A DNA stretch of 64,000 nucleotides, taken from the NCBI RefSeq assembly GCF_002095435.2, contig NZ_MJEJ02000042.1:1-64000 (forward strand), written 5' to 3'. The notes beneath the pieces are model-generated. The model was not told the DNA's origin, ran no database searches, and saw only the letters and a program-made list of their open reading frames with translations. The stretch comes from Williamsia sp. 1138 (GTDB lineage Bacteria; Actinomycetota; Actinomycetes; Mycobacteriales; Mycobacteriaceae). This document shows positions 50,308-60,258 of this stretch, piece by piece (position 1 is the stretch's first letter; each line of letters starts with the position of its first letter). The position numbers and the translations under genes were made by a program.

Positions 50308-50970
50308 TCAGTAGACGCGGAAGCCGTCGACGCCGCGTTTGGGCAGGTCCATCAAGATCGGGTTGATGTTGGTGCCGGTCTCGGGGCCGATACATCCGAC
50401 GAAGTAGTACGCGTTGACCATGCCGATGAGTCTGTCGCCGACGACGACCGGGCTTCCGGAGTCTCCCTCGGTGACGCAGATCTGGCTGATGTGCTCGGCG
50501 CCGTTGGAAAACCACGTGACCCCACAGGTGTTGCCGGTGGTCCGGCCTTCCTTGCACGCAATGGTGCCGAAGTTCGGGGGAGTGGTCTGTACCCCGCGGA
50601 TGGTCACACCGCCGACTGTTCGGGTGGGCACAACCTTGTCTTGATCGAACGAGATGATCGCGTAATCGAGTTTGTGATTGGAGAAGGTGATGCGACCGAG
50701 CACACCGCGGTTCTGTTGCTGTTCGGAGGCGACGCGCTGTCCGCCCTCGCCGCAGTGCGCTGCCGTCAGGCCGTACAGCCCGCCCTTGTTGTCGTAGCCG
50801 ATGGTCGTCAACGTGCACGCCGACGCACTGTTGCCGCCTCTGAGGACGAGGATTCCCGATCCGCCGCCCAGCGCCACCTTCGATGGAGCCGCGTTTGCGG
50901 TGCTCACCCCGCTCAGCAGGAGCAAAGCAGTCGCGAGTGCCGCGCACAGAGCGAGCAGTTTCCTGAGCAT
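50308..50970 (-). CDS. Secreted S1-type serine protease, paralogue 2
   Basis: 220 residues. Signal peptide about 1-27 (LLALCAALATALLLLSGVSTANA). Triad H72 (LTAAHC), D102 (KLDYAIISF) and S171 (TEGDSGSPVV). The cysteine pattern is the same as paralogue 1 and alignment is gap-poor along the whole mature part. 105 bp separate the two genes, with no terminator seen, so they may be co-transcribed with this copy first. The upstream 290 bp (50971-51260) also contain the serA leader. Absent from the recalled M. tuberculosis order. Confidence 0.85.
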   Translation of the reverse strand: MLRKLLALCAALATALLLLSGVSTANAAPSKVALGGGSGILVLRGGNSASACTLTTIGYDNKGGLYGLTAAHCGEGGQRVASEQQQNRGVLGRITFSNHKLDYAIISFDQDKVVPTRTVGGVTIRGVQTTPPNFGTIACKEGRTTGNTCGVTWFSNGAEHISQICVTEGDSGSPVVVGDRLIGMVNAYYFVGCIGPETGTNINPILMDLPKRGVDGFRVY

Positions 50971-51260
50971 TCGATCCCCATTCGTCTACGGGCGTCCTCG
51001 CGGATCGCGGCAATTACGGTCGAACTGCGCTGCGTTCCGTCCCCCGGCCCGGTTGCAATATAACGGTAATGCATGTCACACACGGTCGGTTTACCTCTGA
51101 GCGAATCGTTATGCGGCATCGGCGCAGGTCCGCGCGGGTCGGCGAGCATGAGGCCGGGGGCGAACGCACCACAGGCGGCCACTAAGCTGATCGCTGGAGT
51201 TGCCACCATCGTGAGTCCGGCGTAATGCGCCGGACATTGCCTGACCGCAGGAGAAAAACC

Positions 51261-52856
51261 GTGAGCCCCACCGGCCGCCCAATCGTCTTGATCGCCGACA
51301 AACTGGCACAGTCCACCGTTGCCGCCCTCGGTGAGGATGTCGAGGTGCGGTGGGTCGACGGGCCCGACCGGCCCAAGTTGCTGGAAGCAGTGAAGGACGC
51401 CGACGCCATCCTGGTGCGTTCCGCAACGCAGGTCGATGCGGAGGTCCTCGCGGCCGGACCGAACCTCAAGATCATCGCCCGCGCGGGTGTCGGTCTCGAC
51501 AACGTCGACGTCCCGGCCGCGACCGAGCGTGGCGTCATGGTCGTCAACGCCCCGACGTCGAACATCCATACGGCCGCCGAGCATGCGGTGAGCCTGCTGC
51601 TGTCCGCGGCGCGTCAGATCCCCGCCGCCGACGCCACCTTGCGCGAGCACACCTGGAAGCGTTCGAAGTTCAACGGCGTCGAGATCTTCGGCAAGACCGT
51701 CGGCGTGGTCGGCCTCGGCCGTATCGGCCAGCTGTTCGCGCAGCGTCTGGCCGCGTTCGAGACCAACATCATCGCCTACGACCCCTACGTGTCCCCGGCG
51801 CGCGCCGCGCAGCTCGGCATCGAGCTGGTGACGCTCGACGAACTGCTCGAACGCGCTGACATGTTCTCGGTGCACCTGCCCAAGACCCCGGAGACGCTGG
51901 GTCTGATCGGTGCAGACGAGCTGGCGCGCACGAAGAAGGGCGTCATCGTCGTCAACGCTGCGCGCGGTGGACTGATCGACGAGCAGGCCCTTGCCGACGC
52001 CATCAACTCCGGACACGTCTTCGGCGCAGGCCTCGACGTCTACGCAACCGAGCCGTGCACCGATTCGCCGCTGTTCGAACTCCCGCAGGTCGTGGTGACC
52101 CCGCACCTGGGCGCATCGACGTCCGAGGCGCAGGACCGCGCGGGCACCGATGTCGCAAAGAGCGTGCGGCTGGCGCTGGCGGGCCACTTCGTCCCCGACG
52201 CCGTAAACATCACCGGTGGCACCGTGGACGACGAGGTCGCGCCGTGGCTCGAACTCGTCCGCAAGCTCGGTGTACTCGTCGGTGCCCTGTCCGGTCAGGT
52301 GCCGGCCAACCTCACCGTCGACGTCCGCGGTGAGATCGCCGTCAAGAGCGTCGACGTCCTGGGCCTCTCCGCGCTGCGAGGTCTGTTCTCTGCGGTCATC
52401 GAAGAGCCGGTCACCTTCGTCAACGCGCCGTCGCTGGCTGCCGAGCGTGGTGTCACCTCCGAGGTGACCACCGCCTCGGAGAGCCCGAACCACCGCAACC
52501 TCGTGGATCTGCGAGCAGTGTTCGGCGACGGCACGGTCCTCAATGTGGCGGGCACCCTGTCCGGCCCCGCTGAGGTCCAGAAGATCGTCAACATCAACAG
52601 CCGCAACTTCGACCTGCGAGCCGAGGGCCTCAACCTCGTCGTCTCCTACGGCGATCAGCCCGGCTCGCTCGGTAAGATCGGCACCCTGCTCGGCAACGCC
52701 GGGATCGACATCCAGGCCGCCGGTTTGTCTCAGGATGCCGAGGGCGAAGGCGCCACCATCCTGTTGCGCGTGAGTCAGCAGATCCCGGATGCCGTCATCA
52801 CGGCCATCGGCGAGGCCGTCGACGCCACCCTGATCGAACAGGTCGACCTGTCATGA
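51261..52856 (+). CDS. serA: D-3-phosphoglycerate dehydrogenase (long form)
   Basis: 531 residues; first step of serine synthesis. Catalytic R-E-H set: [36 protein letters not shown] with the acid Glu and His. NAD motif [14 protein letters not shown]. Then the intervening (ASB) domain, about 320-455, and the C-terminal ACT domain ([31 protein letters not shown]), as in the mycobacterial type inhibited by serine. GTG 51261 is preceded by AGGAGAAAAACC; a longer frame is rejected. It is translationally coupled to leuB. Confidence 0.97.
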   Translation: MSPTGRPIVLIADKLAQSTVAALGEDVEVRWVDGPDRPKLLEAVKDADAILVRSATQVDAEVLAAGPNLKIIARAGVGLDNVDVPAATERGVMVVNAPTSNIHTAAEHAVSLLLSAARQIPAADATLREHTWKRSKFNGVEIFGKTVGVVGLGRIGQLFAQRLAAFETNIIAYDPYVSPARAAQLGIELVTLDELLERADMFSVHLPKTPETLGLIGADELARTKKGVIVVNAARGGLIDEQALADAINSGHVFGAGLDVYATEPCTDSPLFELPQVVVTPHLGASTSEAQDRAGTDVAKSVRLALAGHFVPDAVNITGGTVDDEVAPWLELVRKLGVLVGALSGQVPANLTVDVRGEIAVKSVDVLGLSALRGLFSAVIEEPVTFVNAPSLAAERGVTSEVTTASESPNHRNLVDLRAVFGDGTVLNVAGTLSGPAEVQKIVNINSRNFDLRAEGLNLVVSYGDQPGSLGKIGTLLGNAGIDIQAAGLSQDAEGEGATILLRVSQQIPDAVITAIGEAVDATLIEQVDLS

Positions 52857-53866
52857 AACTCGCTGTCATCAAGGGCGACGGCATCGGCCCCGAGGTCATC
52901 GACGAGGCGTTGTCAGTCCTGGATCTGGTGCTGCCCGGCGTCGAGACCACCGAGTTCGACTTGGGCGCACAGCGTTACCACCGCACGGGCGATCTCTTGA
53001 CCGACGACGATCTCGATGCCATCCGCGGCCACGACGCAATTCTGCTGGGTGCCATCGGCGATCCGTCGGTCACGCCGGGCATTCTCGAGCGCGGGCTGCT
53101 GCTGAAGATGCGGTTCGCCCTCGATCACCATGTGAATCTGCGTCCGAGCAAGCTCTTCCCGGGGGTCGCGTCACCGCTGGCAGGCAATCCCGAGATCGAC
53201 TTCGTCGTGGTCCGCGAGGGCACCGAAGGCCCGTACACCGGCAACGGTGGCGCCATTCGTGTCGGTACGCCGCACGAGATCGCCACCGAGGTCAGCGTCA
53301 ACACCCGGTTCGGTGTCGAACGGGTTGTCCGGGACGCCTTCGCGCGTGCACAGAGTCGTCGCAAGCATTTGACGCTGATCCACAAGACCAACGTGCTCAC
53401 GTTCGCCGGCTCGATGTGGAAGCGGACTGTCGATGAGGTCGCGGTCGAGTTCGAAGATGTCACCGTGGCGTACAACCACATAGACGCGGCCACCATCTAC
53501 ATGGTCACCGATCCGGGCCGCTACGACGTGATCGTCACCGACAACCTGTTCGGCGACATCATCACCGACATCGCGGGTGCGGTCAGCGGCGGCATCGGCC
53601 TGGCGGCATCAGGCAACATCGACGCCACCGGCACCAATCCGTCGATGTTCGAGCCGGTCCACGGCAGCGCACCGGACATCGCCGGGCAGGGCAAAGCCGA
53701 TCCGACTGCAGCAATACTGTCGGTCGCGCTGCTCCTGCGTCATCTCGGCCACGACGCCGAGGCAGAACGGATCGACCAGGCCGTGTCCGCCGACCTGGCA
53801 GGTCGCGGTGACACCCCGGTGACCACGACCGAGGTCGGCACCAGGATCCGCGCCGCACTCGGCTGA
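52853..53866 (+). CDS. leuB: 3-isopropylmalate dehydrogenase
   Basis: 337 residues; NAD-dependent oxidative decarboxylation in leucine synthesis. [33 protein letters not shown] (substrate arginines), TVDEVAVEF and [26 protein letters not shown] (metal Asp residues), then [27 protein letters not shown] overlaps the serA stop (ATGA), an unusual serine/leucine coupling also seen as Rv2996c/Rv2995c. A nested palindrome follows. Confidence 0.97.
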   Translation: MKLAVIKGDGIGPEVIDEALSVLDLVLPGVETTEFDLGAQRYHRTGDLLTDDDLDAIRGHDAILLGAIGDPSVTPGILERGLLLKMRFALDHHVNLRPSKLFPGVASPLAGNPEIDFVVVREGTEGPYTGNGGAIRVGTPHEIATEVSVNTRFGVERVVRDAFARAQSRRKHLTLIHKTNVLTFAGSMWKRTVDEVAVEFEDVTVAYNHIDAATIYMVTDPGRYDVIVTDNLFGDIITDIAGAVSGGIGLAASGNIDATGTNPSMFEPVHGSAPDIAGQGKADPTAAILSVALLLRHLGHDAEAERIDQAVSADLAGRGDTPVTTTEVGTRIRAALG

Positions 53867-53879
53867 ACCCCACTTCACG

Positions 53880-53947
53880 AATTCGCGCCACCTCCGTGCG
53901 TTCGCGCCAGTTGCAGCTGGCGCGTCCGCATGCAGGTGGCGCGAATT
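53880..53947. repeat. Nested palindrome between convergent genes (copy F)
   Basis: Outer arms AATTCGCGCCACCT (53880-53893) and AGGTGGCGCGAATT (53934-53947) pair perfectly. Inner arms CGCGCCAG (53903-53910) and CTGGCGCG (53917-53924) pair around a 6-nt loop. 9-nt spacers separate outer and inner arms. TTT follows on plus. The plan matches the palindrome at 12770-12845. Confidence 0.85.
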
Positions 53948-53981
53948 TTTGGGAGACGGAGCTCGACCTGAGTTCGGTCGC

Positions 53982-55184
53982 TCAGGACACGGTGACCGCG
54001 GTCTTGCGTTCTTCGTCTGCCGGTACCAGACCGACCGCGACCGCGGGCGCGGCGGCGGAGAGCAGGAACGCCGCCGGATAGCCGAACGCGCCGATCGCCA
54101 ACCCGAAGACCGGGGTGGACGCCGCCATCCAGAGGTACTGCCCGGTGTTCTGTATCGCCAGGCCACGGCCACTCCATTGGGGGCCGGCGAACTCGGCGAT
54201 GGCCGTGAACGCCAACCCGTTGTCTGCCACCGTGATCACGCTTGCCACGACCATGACGAGGGCCGCGGTCGGGCTGTCGAGCCAATCGGTGAACGCCAAG
54301 AGTCCGACGGATGCCGTTGCGCCGATCGCGATCAGGCGGATGGGCTTGGTCCGAGAGCCCCAGGAGTCCGACCATCGGCCTGCCGCGATGCGACCGAACG
54401 CGCCGAGCACCTGGCTGATCGTGACCAGGACACCGGCGGTCAGCGCCGACCACTCGTGCTGCACGATCAGCCACGCCGGAACGAACGTCCAGAGCATCGA
54501 CTGGGGGATCGACAGCAGGATGCTCACCCCGTGCACGCGCGGCAAGAAGGTGCTTCCCCGGTAGGGGTTCGGTGACGTGATCGCCGATCCGTCGGCCATC
54601 TTCTCGCGGGGCGGGTCGATGATCACCGCGGTGACAAAGATCGTGGCGAGGATCGTCACGACAAAGGGCACAGCCAAACCCGCTGTTACACTGTATTTTT
54701 CGGCGAGAACGGGCATGGTGAGAGCGCAGACTCCGATACCCAGCGGTTGCGCCATTTGCCGTACGCCCATTGCCGTCCCGCGACGCTCGGGCGGGAACCA
54801 GCCGACCACGATCCTGCCCCCGGCGCCGTTGGTGGCTGCGGAGGTGATGCCCGCGACGAGCAGCAGGGCGCCCAGGACGAACTCCGACGCGTCGAGTGCG
54901 TCTGCCAGGCATGCCGATCCGGTCGCGGCCACCGTCAGGGTCAGCGACAACAACAGGATTCGGCGTTCACCGAAACGGTCCAGCGCGAATCCCCACGCGA
55001 TCGTCGACAGCAGTAGTCCGACCATGGGTACCGCTGCCAGAGTGGATGCCTGAGCCAGCGACAGCCCCTCGGTCCTGTGCAGTTCCGGGATCAGAAATGC
55101 GACTCCGCTGACAACGCAGGTGGTCGCCATCGCGCCGAGGAGGGAGGCTGTGAGCATCACCCAGCGTCGGGTATCGGTGGGCAT
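53982..55184 (-). CDS. Major facilitator superfamily transporter (Rv2994-like)
   Basis: 400 residues with about 12 hydrophobic segments. The motif-A-like loop is GFALDRFGERR after helix 2. RMAQPLGIG lies in helix 5. No clue to the substrate. ATG 55184 has AGGAGG with 8-nt spacing; upstream frame extension is rejected. The AT-rich leader at 55205-55236 contains a palindromic site. M. tuberculosis has an MFS gene (Rv2994) at the same point between leuB and the FAH-family gene. Confidence 0.85.
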   Translation of the reverse strand: MPTDTRRWVMLTASLLGAMATTCVVSGVAFLIPELHRTEGLSLAQASTLAAVPMVGLLLSTIAWGFALDRFGERRILLLSLTLTVAATGSACLADALDASEFVLGALLLVAGITSAATNGAGGRIVVGWFPPERRGTAMGVRQMAQPLGIGVCALTMPVLAEKYSVTAGLAVPFVVTILATIFVTAVIIDPPREKMADGSAITSPNPYRGSTFLPRVHGVSILLSIPQSMLWTFVPAWLIVQHEWSALTAGVLVTISQVLGAFGRIAAGRWSDSWGSRTKPIRLIAIGATASVGLLAFTDWLDSPTAALVMVVASVITVADNGLAFTAIAEFAGPQWSGRGLAIQNTGQYLWMAASTPVFGLAIGAFGYPAAFLLSAAAPAVAVGLVPADEERKTAVTVS

Positions 55185-55208
55185 GATGCAAACCTCCTCG
55201 TATCTCAA

Positions 55209-55235
55209 AATATGAAACAATATGACCACATACTA
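55209..55235 (-). promoter_or_regulatory. AT-rich operator/promoter of the MFS gene
   Basis: Contains the palindrome TATGACCACATA (55221-55232), a direct repeat of AATATGA/ATATGAA, and TAGTAT on the minus strand (55235-55230) as a possible -10. The AT richness stands out from the surroundings. The overlap suggests repression. Confidence 0.45.
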
Positions 55236-55294
55236 AAACAATGAGCGTGCCTGTCCCAACCGGCCTCCCGCAGGTTGAGACACCGCTGGTGCGA

Positions 55295-55300
55295 TAGTGT
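55295..55300 (+). promoter_or_regulatory. -10 box TAGTGT of the FAH-family gene
   Basis: TAGTGT ends 7 nt before ATG 55308; no ribosome site. Predicted leaderless. Confidence 0.5.
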
Positions 55301-55307
55301 GGCGATC

Positions 55308-56081
55308 ATGCGTCTAGGTCGAATTGCCAGCCCCGACGGGGTCGCGTTTGTCAGTATCGAAGGTGAGGACGGTGCCGAGACGGCACGCGAAATCGCCGAA
55401 CATCCCTTCGGTACACCCACCTTCACCGGGCGGAGTTGGCCGCTCGCCGACACCCGGTTGCTGGCCCCGATTCTCGCCAGCAAGGTGATCTGTATCGGTA
55501 AGAACTACGCGGCCCATGCTGCGGAGATGGGTGGCGAGGCGCCGGAGAACCCGGTGATCTTCATCAAGCCGAACACCTCGATCATCGGACCGCAGGTACC
55601 CATCCTGCGTCCGAAATCGTCCGATCGCGTCGATTACGAGGGCGAATTGGCGATCGTGATCGGCAGGCCGTGCCGCGACGTGAAGGCTTCGGCGGCCAAG
55701 GACGTGATCCTCGGGTACACGGTCGGCAACGACGTCACCGCGCGCGATCAGCAGAAAGCCGACGGTCAGTGGACGCGCGGCAAGGGGCACGACACCTTCT
55801 GCCCGCTGGGCCCGTGGATCGAAACCGAGCTCGACCCCAGCGATCTGGAGATCCGCACCGAGCTCGACGGTGAAGTGAAGCAGCGGAGCCGTACGAGCCT
55901 GCTGCTGCACGACGTCGGTGAGATCGTGGAATGGATCAGTGCGGTCATGACACTCTTGCCCGGCGACGTGATCCTCACGGGGACCCCGGAAGGTATCGGA
56001 CCGATGAACGCCGGTCAGAAGGTCAGCGTGACGATCGAAGGTATCGGAACGCTCACCAACCCGGTCGCCGATAGGGGGTAG
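55308..56081 (+). CDS. Fumarylacetoacetate hydrolase-family protein (Rv2993c-like)
   Basis: 257 residues. VICIGKNYAAHAAEMGGEAPENPVIFIKPNTSIIGP and VDYEGELAIVIGRPCRDVKASAAKDVILGYTVGNDVTARD show the FAH fold, with metal ligands of the E-x-E...D type (EGELAIVIG). DVILTGTPEGIGPMNAGQKVSVTIEGIGTLTNPV is the standard C terminus. Members are decarboxylases, isomerases or acylpyruvases; the substrate cannot be read from sequence. ATG 55308 is 7 nt behind TAGTGT. A hydrolase gene follows after 4 nt. Confidence 0.9.
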   Translation: MRLGRIASPDGVAFVSIEGEDGAETAREIAEHPFGTPTFTGRSWPLADTRLLAPILASKVICIGKNYAAHAAEMGGEAPENPVIFIKPNTSIIGPQVPILRPKSSDRVDYEGELAIVIGRPCRDVKASAAKDVILGYTVGNDVTARDQQKADGQWTRGKGHDTFCPLGPWIETELDPSDLEIRTELDGEVKQRSRTSLLLHDVGEIVEWISAVMTLLPGDVILTGTPEGIGPMNAGQKVSVTIEGIGTLTNPVADRG

Positions 56082-56085
56082 AGGA

Positions 56086-56913
56086 GTGCGTCAGCAACCC
56101 AAAACCGCTCAGGTCAACGGTATTACGATCAGCTACGAGGACTCCGGCGAAGGACCGCTCGTGGTCATGGTGATGGGCACCGGAAGTCCTGGTCGCGTAT
56201 GGAAGGCCAACCAGCAACCGGCTCTGGTCAAGGCCGGGTATCGGGTCGTCACGTTCGACAACCGGGGTATCGCGCCGTCGAGTGAGTGCCCCGGCGGATT
56301 CACCATCGCCGACATGGTCGCCGACACCGCGGCGCTCATCGAGCATCTCGATGCGGGGCCTGCGGCGGTGATCGGAACGTCTCTGGGCGCCAAGATCACT
56401 CAGGAGCTCGCGCTCGCCCGGCCCGATGTCGTGAAGTGTGTCGCGATGATCGCGACGTACGCGCGCAGCGGTCCGCTACAGGAGTCGATCTCCATCGGGG
56501 AGCGCGAACTGTACGACCAGAAGATCACACTGCCGCCGCGCTATCACGCCGCGATCACCGCGCATCTCAATCTGTCCCGGCACACGCTCGACGACGACAC
56601 GAAAGTGCGCGACTGGCTCGACGTCATCGAGTTCTCCGGCCAGGAGGTCACCGCCGGCGTGCGGGCCCAACTCCAGCTGCACGAGGGCGAGGCGAACCGG
56701 ACCGCCGCGTACGCCGGGATCACCCGGCCGGCGCTGGTGATCGGTTTCGCCGACGATCGGACGCTGCCGCCGCACCTCGCGAAAGAGGTCGCCGACGCGA
56801 TACCCGGTGCGACGTACCGGGAAGTCGCCGAGGCCGGGCATTACGGCTACTTGGAACAACCGGACGAGGTCAATGCGTTGCTCATCGACTTCCTCCGGGC
56901 GAACGTGGGGTGA
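56086..56913 (+). CDS. Alpha/beta hydrolase
   Basis: 275 residues. [11 protein letters not shown] (oxyanion strand), [13 protein letters not shown], nucleophile elbow [13 protein letters not shown], acid in [12 protein letters not shown], and catalytic His in [13 protein letters not shown]. This is the 3-oxoadipate-enol-lactonase-like group of meta-cleavage hydrolases. With the FAH-family gene 4 nt upstream it may form a small carbon-carbon or ester hydrolysis unit. GTG start with AGGGGG upstream. It is an insertion between Rv2993c- and gltX-type genes. Confidence 0.85.
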   Translation: MRQQPKTAQVNGITISYEDSGEGPLVVMVMGTGSPGRVWKANQQPALVKAGYRVVTFDNRGIAPSSECPGGFTIADMVADTAALIEHLDAGPAAVIGTSLGAKITQELALARPDVVKCVAMIATYARSGPLQESISIGERELYDQKITLPPRYHAAITAHLNLSRHTLDDDTKVRDWLDVIEFSGQEVTAGVRAQLQLHEGEANRTAAYAGITRPALVIGFADDRTLPPHLAKEVADAIPGATYREVAEAGHYGYLEQPDEVNALLIDFLRANVG

Positions 56914-56949
56914 GTGTGCCCGGTCGGTGAAGCGCCGGGCCGCGGGCGA

Positions 56950-56955
56950 TAGCCT
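56950..56955 (+). promoter_or_regulatory. -10 box TAGCCT of gltX
   Basis: TAGCCT ends 7 nt before ATG 56963; no ribosome site. Predicted leaderless. Confidence 0.5.
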
Positions 56956-56962
56956 GGGCATC

Positions 56963-58435
56963 ATGAGTGATTCGCAGGTCCGCGTTCGTTTCTGTCCGTC
57001 CCCGACCGGCACCCCGCATGTCGGGCTGGTGCGCACCGCGCTGTTCAACTTCGCGCATGCAAGGCACACCGGCGGCACGTTTGTCTTCCGCATCGAGGAC
57101 ACCGACGCCGCCCGCGACAGCGAGGAGTCGTACCAAGCGATTCTGGACGCTCTGCGCTGGCTCGGTCTGGACTGGGACGAGGGGCCCGAGGTGGGTGGCC
57201 CCTACGAGCCGTACCGGCAGTCGCTGCGCAGGCCGCAGCACCTCGAGGTCGTTGCAAAGCTCCTCGACGCCGGTGAGGCATACGAGGCGTTTTCGACCGC
57301 AGAGGAGGTCGAGGCCCGCCACCTCGCCGCGGGCCGCAACCCGAAACTGGGTTACGACAACTTCGATCGGGAACTGACGGCCGATCAGAAGCAGGCGTAT
57401 CGCGACGAGGGCAGGCCCGCCGTCGTGCGGCTCCGGATGCCCGATCACGACATCGAGTGGGATGATCTCGTGCGCGGAACAACCACCATCAAGGCGGGCA
57501 CCGTGCCCGACTTCGCGCTCACCCGCGGCAACGGGGATCCGTTGTACACGTTGGTCAATCCCGTCGACGACGCCCTGATGGACATCACCCACGTGCTGCG
57601 CGGTGAAGACCTGCTCTCCTCGACCCCACGCCAGATCGCCCTCTACGAGGCTCTCACCCGTATCGGGATCGCCAAGGGGACACCGCAATTCGGCCACCTC
57701 CCGTTCGTGATGGGGGAGGGCAACAAGAAGCTGTCCAAGCGAGATCCGCAGTCGAACCTGTTCCATCATCGCGATCGCGGGTTCATCCCGGAGGGGTTGC
57801 TGAACTACCTGGCGCTGCTCGGCTGGGGGATTGCCGACGACCACGACATCTTCAGCCTCGACGAGATGACCGCCGCCTTCGACGTTCGTCAGGTCAATTC
57901 GAACCCGGCACGCTTCGATCAGAAGAAGGCAGACGCGATCAACGCAGAGCATCTGCGCAGGCTCACGCCAGAAGACTTCGCCGGTCGCCTGCGAGCATTT
58001 CTGATCAACGCCGGGCAACTGAGTGAGCCCATCGACGACACCCAGTTCGCGGTGATCGCGGATCTGGTGCAGACCCGAATCCAAGTTCTCGGCGACGCGT
58101 GGGGACTCATCGCGTTCCTCTATGTCGACGATGCCGATTTCACCATCGACGAGGCTGCCGCGCGGAAGAACCTCGGAGCGGATGCGGGGCCGGTACTGGA
58201 CGCGACCATCGAGGCACTGTCGGCAGTCGATGAATGGGCCACTGAGGGCATAGAGAGCGCCCTCAAGGACGCTCTGGTGGACAAGCTCGAACTCAAGCCG
58301 AGGAAGGCCTTCGGTCCGGTGCGTGTCGCGGTGACGGGGTCGCACATCAGTCCGCCGCTGTTCGAATCCCTCGATCTGCTCGGGCGCGACCGGACCCTCG
58401 CCAGGCTTCGGGCCGCACGCGCGGACATCGCCTGA
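56963..58435 (+). CDS. gltX: Glutamyl-tRNA synthetase
   Basis: 490 residues, class I synthetase. The HIGH-type motif is [10 protein letters not shown] (about 12-21) and the KMSKS-type motif KLSKR at 256-260. FRIEDTD follows the first motif. The organism also has gatCAB, so GltX is expected to be non-discriminating and to charge both tRNA-Glu and tRNA-Gln. Both tRNA genes lie directly downstream. ATG 56963 is 7 nt behind TAGCCT; the longer frame into the hydrolase gene is rejected. Confidence 0.97.
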   Translation: MSDSQVRVRFCPSPTGTPHVGLVRTALFNFAHARHTGGTFVFRIEDTDAARDSEESYQAILDALRWLGLDWDEGPEVGGPYEPYRQSLRRPQHLEVVAKLLDAGEAYEAFSTAEEVEARHLAAGRNPKLGYDNFDRELTADQKQAYRDEGRPAVVRLRMPDHDIEWDDLVRGTTTIKAGTVPDFALTRGNGDPLYTLVNPVDDALMDITHVLRGEDLLSSTPRQIALYEALTRIGIAKGTPQFGHLPFVMGEGNKKLSKRDPQSNLFHHRDRGFIPEGLLNYLALLGWGIADDHDIFSLDEMTAAFDVRQVNSNPARFDQKKADAINAEHLRRLTPEDFAGRLRAFLINAGQLSEPIDDTQFAVIADLVQTRIQVLGDAWGLIAFLYVDDADFTIDEAAARKNLGADAGPVLDATIEALSAVDEWATEGIESALKDALVDKLELKPRKAFGPVRVAVTGSHISPPLFESLDLLGRDRTLARLRAARADIA

Positions 58436-58536
58436 AAAAGGGCCTCTGAACTGGCGATTGTGGGTTCAGCCGAGGGGTTTGATACTCTTCTTCTCGGCAC
58501 TTTTCAGCGCAGCGCGAGCGGGTGAGAAGTACTTAT

Positions 58537-58608
58537 TGGGGTATGGTGTAATTGGCAACACAGCGGTTTCTGGTACCGCCATTCTAGGTTCGAGTCCTGG
58601 TACCCCAG
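58537..58608 (+). tRNA. tRNA-Gln (anticodon CTG)
   Basis: 72 nt. Acceptor TGGGGTA pairs with TACCCCA, discriminator G. Anticodon stem GCGGT/ACCGC with loop TTCTGGT gives CTG. T arm GGTTCGAGTCC. CCA is not encoded. Confidence 0.95.
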
Positions 58609-58635
58609 CGACTACAGCGTAAGCTGAGTCAGCTT

Positions 58636-58708
58636 GGCCCCGTCGTCTAGTGGCCTAGGACGCCGCCCTCTCAAGGCGGTAGCGCGGGTTCGAATCCCGT
58701 CGGGGCTA
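58636..58708 (+). tRNA. tRNA-Glu (anticodon CTC)
   Basis: 73 nt. Acceptor GGCCCCG pairs with CGGGGCT, including one G-U pair, discriminator A. Anticodon stem CCGCC/GGCGG with loop CTCTCAA gives CTC. T arm GGGTTCGAATCCC. CCA is not encoded. It lies 27 nt after tRNA-Gln, so one transcript is likely. Confidence 0.95.
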
Positions 58709-58712
58709 CAAC

Positions 58713-58751
58713 AGAGAGACCCTCGCCTGCACTGCAGGCGAGGGTCTCTCT
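58713..58751 (+). terminator. Terminator after tRNA-Glu
   Basis: AGAGAGACCCTCGCCTGC and GCAGGCGAGGGTCTCTCT form a perfect 18-bp stem with a 3-nt loop, followed by TTTGTCTT. Confidence 0.95.
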
Positions 58752-58868
58752 TTGTCTTGCCGGGCGTTGGGAATGAGTGATGCCGATCGGCCGCTGGTAG
58801 TGCCATCTCCCACGGTGTGGCCACTGGTGTGACTCTCTCGCCGGGGAGGGCCTTGCGATCACGTCGGG

Positions 58869-59378
58869 TCAGGGCAGGCAGACGCTACCAAAGCAATCCG
58901 GCCCCGGGTCCTGTTCGGGAGTGGTGTCAATGGTGAATGTCACCGGGGGGTGGGATGGAATTGTGGCCGGCGTGGCCATGAAGTTCGAATAGCCGAACAG
59001 GTCGAAGGTTCCCACAACATTGCCGACACAGGTGAAGTAGACCGCGTAGTCTCCGTCTGCCAGATCTCCGTGTGGCCGAGACTCGACTGGCGCCGTCGAC
59101 GCATCAAATGACCCGGCGAACACGGGAGTGCCAGGGTCTGCTGCGGTAGGGGGAGGCGAAGATGCCAGCATGCCCGAGTATCCGCAGGCGAGTTGCACCT
59201 GCGGGGAGCGGAGATTCGTAAACGTCACGGTCACCGAGTCAGCGCCTGGTGCCACTGGGGCAGTGACAACAAGTTCATCGGTAGGCGCCGCTGTCGCGAG
59301 TCCTGCGCCCACTGACGCACCAGTGATTGCTGCTGCTGAAATAAAGGTGATTACAACGGATTTCAGTGTCTTTCGCAT
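58869..59378 (-). CDS. Secreted protein of unknown function
   Basis: 169 residues. Signal peptide about 1-32 (VVITFISAAAITGASVGAGLATAAP). The mature part is Thr/Pro/Ser-rich and strand-like (ELVVTAPVAPGADSVTVTFTN, DYAVYFTCVGNVVGTFDLFG) with four cysteines that could form two disulfides, the last pair in DCFGSVCLP. I do not recognise a family. ATG 59378 follows GAGGCGCG. It may adopt an Ig-like or beta-sandwich fold. Confidence 0.7.
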   Translation of the reverse strand: MRKTLKSVVITFISAAAITGASVGAGLATAAPTDELVVTAPVAPGADSVTVTFTNLRSPQVQLACGYSGMLASSPPPTAADPGTPVFAGSFDASTAPVESRPHGDLADGDYAVYFTCVGNVVGTFDLFGYSNFMATPATIPSHPPVTFTIDTTPEQDPGPDCFGSVCLP

Positions 59379-59657
59379 GATTTCGCGCCTCGGTATCTCC
59401 CCGACCGAACGTGCCACTGATTGTGAACCAACCGGCACGACCTCGGGCCGTTTTGCGAAAGATTGCCGCCATCGCTTTTCGGTAGCGAAGCTCGACCAGG
59501 GTTGATGGGCCGGCATGTTCTGCTCGTGATGCTCGCGACCCGGTTTCGGCGGCCTGTTGTGGGATCCCATGACTATTGCGAGTTTGTGATCGATGGCGGC
59601 TTGCGGCGCTTACGATCCGGTCGGGCAGACGCCCGTGCCACAGAGGAGAGGTCTCTA
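59379..59657. other. Divergent intergenic region, nothing recognised
   Basis: 279 bp between two exported-protein genes. It is less GC-biased than the surroundings. AGAGGAGAGG near 59650 belongs to the next gene. I see no clear promoter pair, repeat or RNA. Confidence 0.4.
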
Positions 59658-60101
59658 ATGAAACGCATCGTGCTCGTCTTCGCGGCAACCGGACTTCTCC
59701 TCGCGGGTTGCTCCGAGGACGGCGGGTCCGAGGACGGCGGGTCCGAGGTGGCCGGGACTGCCACCTCCACGAGGACGAGCGCCGCTCAATCGCCGGTGGC
59801 GTCCTCGTCGCCGGCACCCTCGACAGGCGTGGCTGAGGCGACCTCGCTCCAGGAGAGGGCACAATCGCTCGTCCAGCTCACGTCAGCGGGGGCGCCACTC
59901 GACGAGATCTCCGTCTATCTCGAGCCGTCGTGCACCGACTACCTACGTCAATTCGAATCCCAGATGGGGCCATCGCCGTCGACGGTTACGTCTGTGGACG
60001 AAGCGACCGGCGCGGTCACGACCCTGACGACCGCGTCCGGTACATCGGACACCATGATCTGGACCAAGGCGAGTGGCACCTGGCTGATGACCTGCCCCTG
60101 A
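59658..60101 (+). CDS. Small lipoprotein of unknown function
   Basis: 147 residues. Signal peptide RIVLVFAATGLLLAGC with lipobox LAGC. Next is a directly repeated EDGGS unit (SEDGGSEDGGSE, from a 15-bp DNA duplication) and a Ser/Ala/Pro linker. The globular part (about 65-147) holds two cysteines, CTDYLRQFES and the terminal TCP, and a TSVDEATGAVTTLTTASGTSDTMIWTKASGTWLMTCP strand region that could bind ligand. ATG 59658 with AGAGGAGAGG. No family recognised. Confidence 0.72.
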   Translation: MKRIVLVFAATGLLLAGCSEDGGSEDGGSEVAGTATSTRTSAAQSPVASSSPAPSTGVAEATSLQERAQSLVQLTSAGAPLDEISVYLEPSCTDYLRQFESQMGPSPSTVTSVDEATGAVTTLTTASGTSDTMIWTKASGTWLMTCP

Positions 60102-60258
60102 GCGTATGTGGTGACGTTCACATAGCATCCGCTGTAATTCGGACATTCTGATTCTCACGATCACCCTTGCGTCCTTTACGGCAGATCGCCTGTGGCGCAG
60201 GTGGTTAGGCCTGATCACGAGTAGTTGTCGACGACGTGTTTGTGTGACAATTCCGAAC

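Noticed and set aside
58441-58475. Possible fifth copy of the 67-bp palindrome after gltX (CTGAAC ... GTTCAG around TGGCGATTG)
   Set aside because: Only a 6-bp stem; length, centre and flanks do not fit the family plan.
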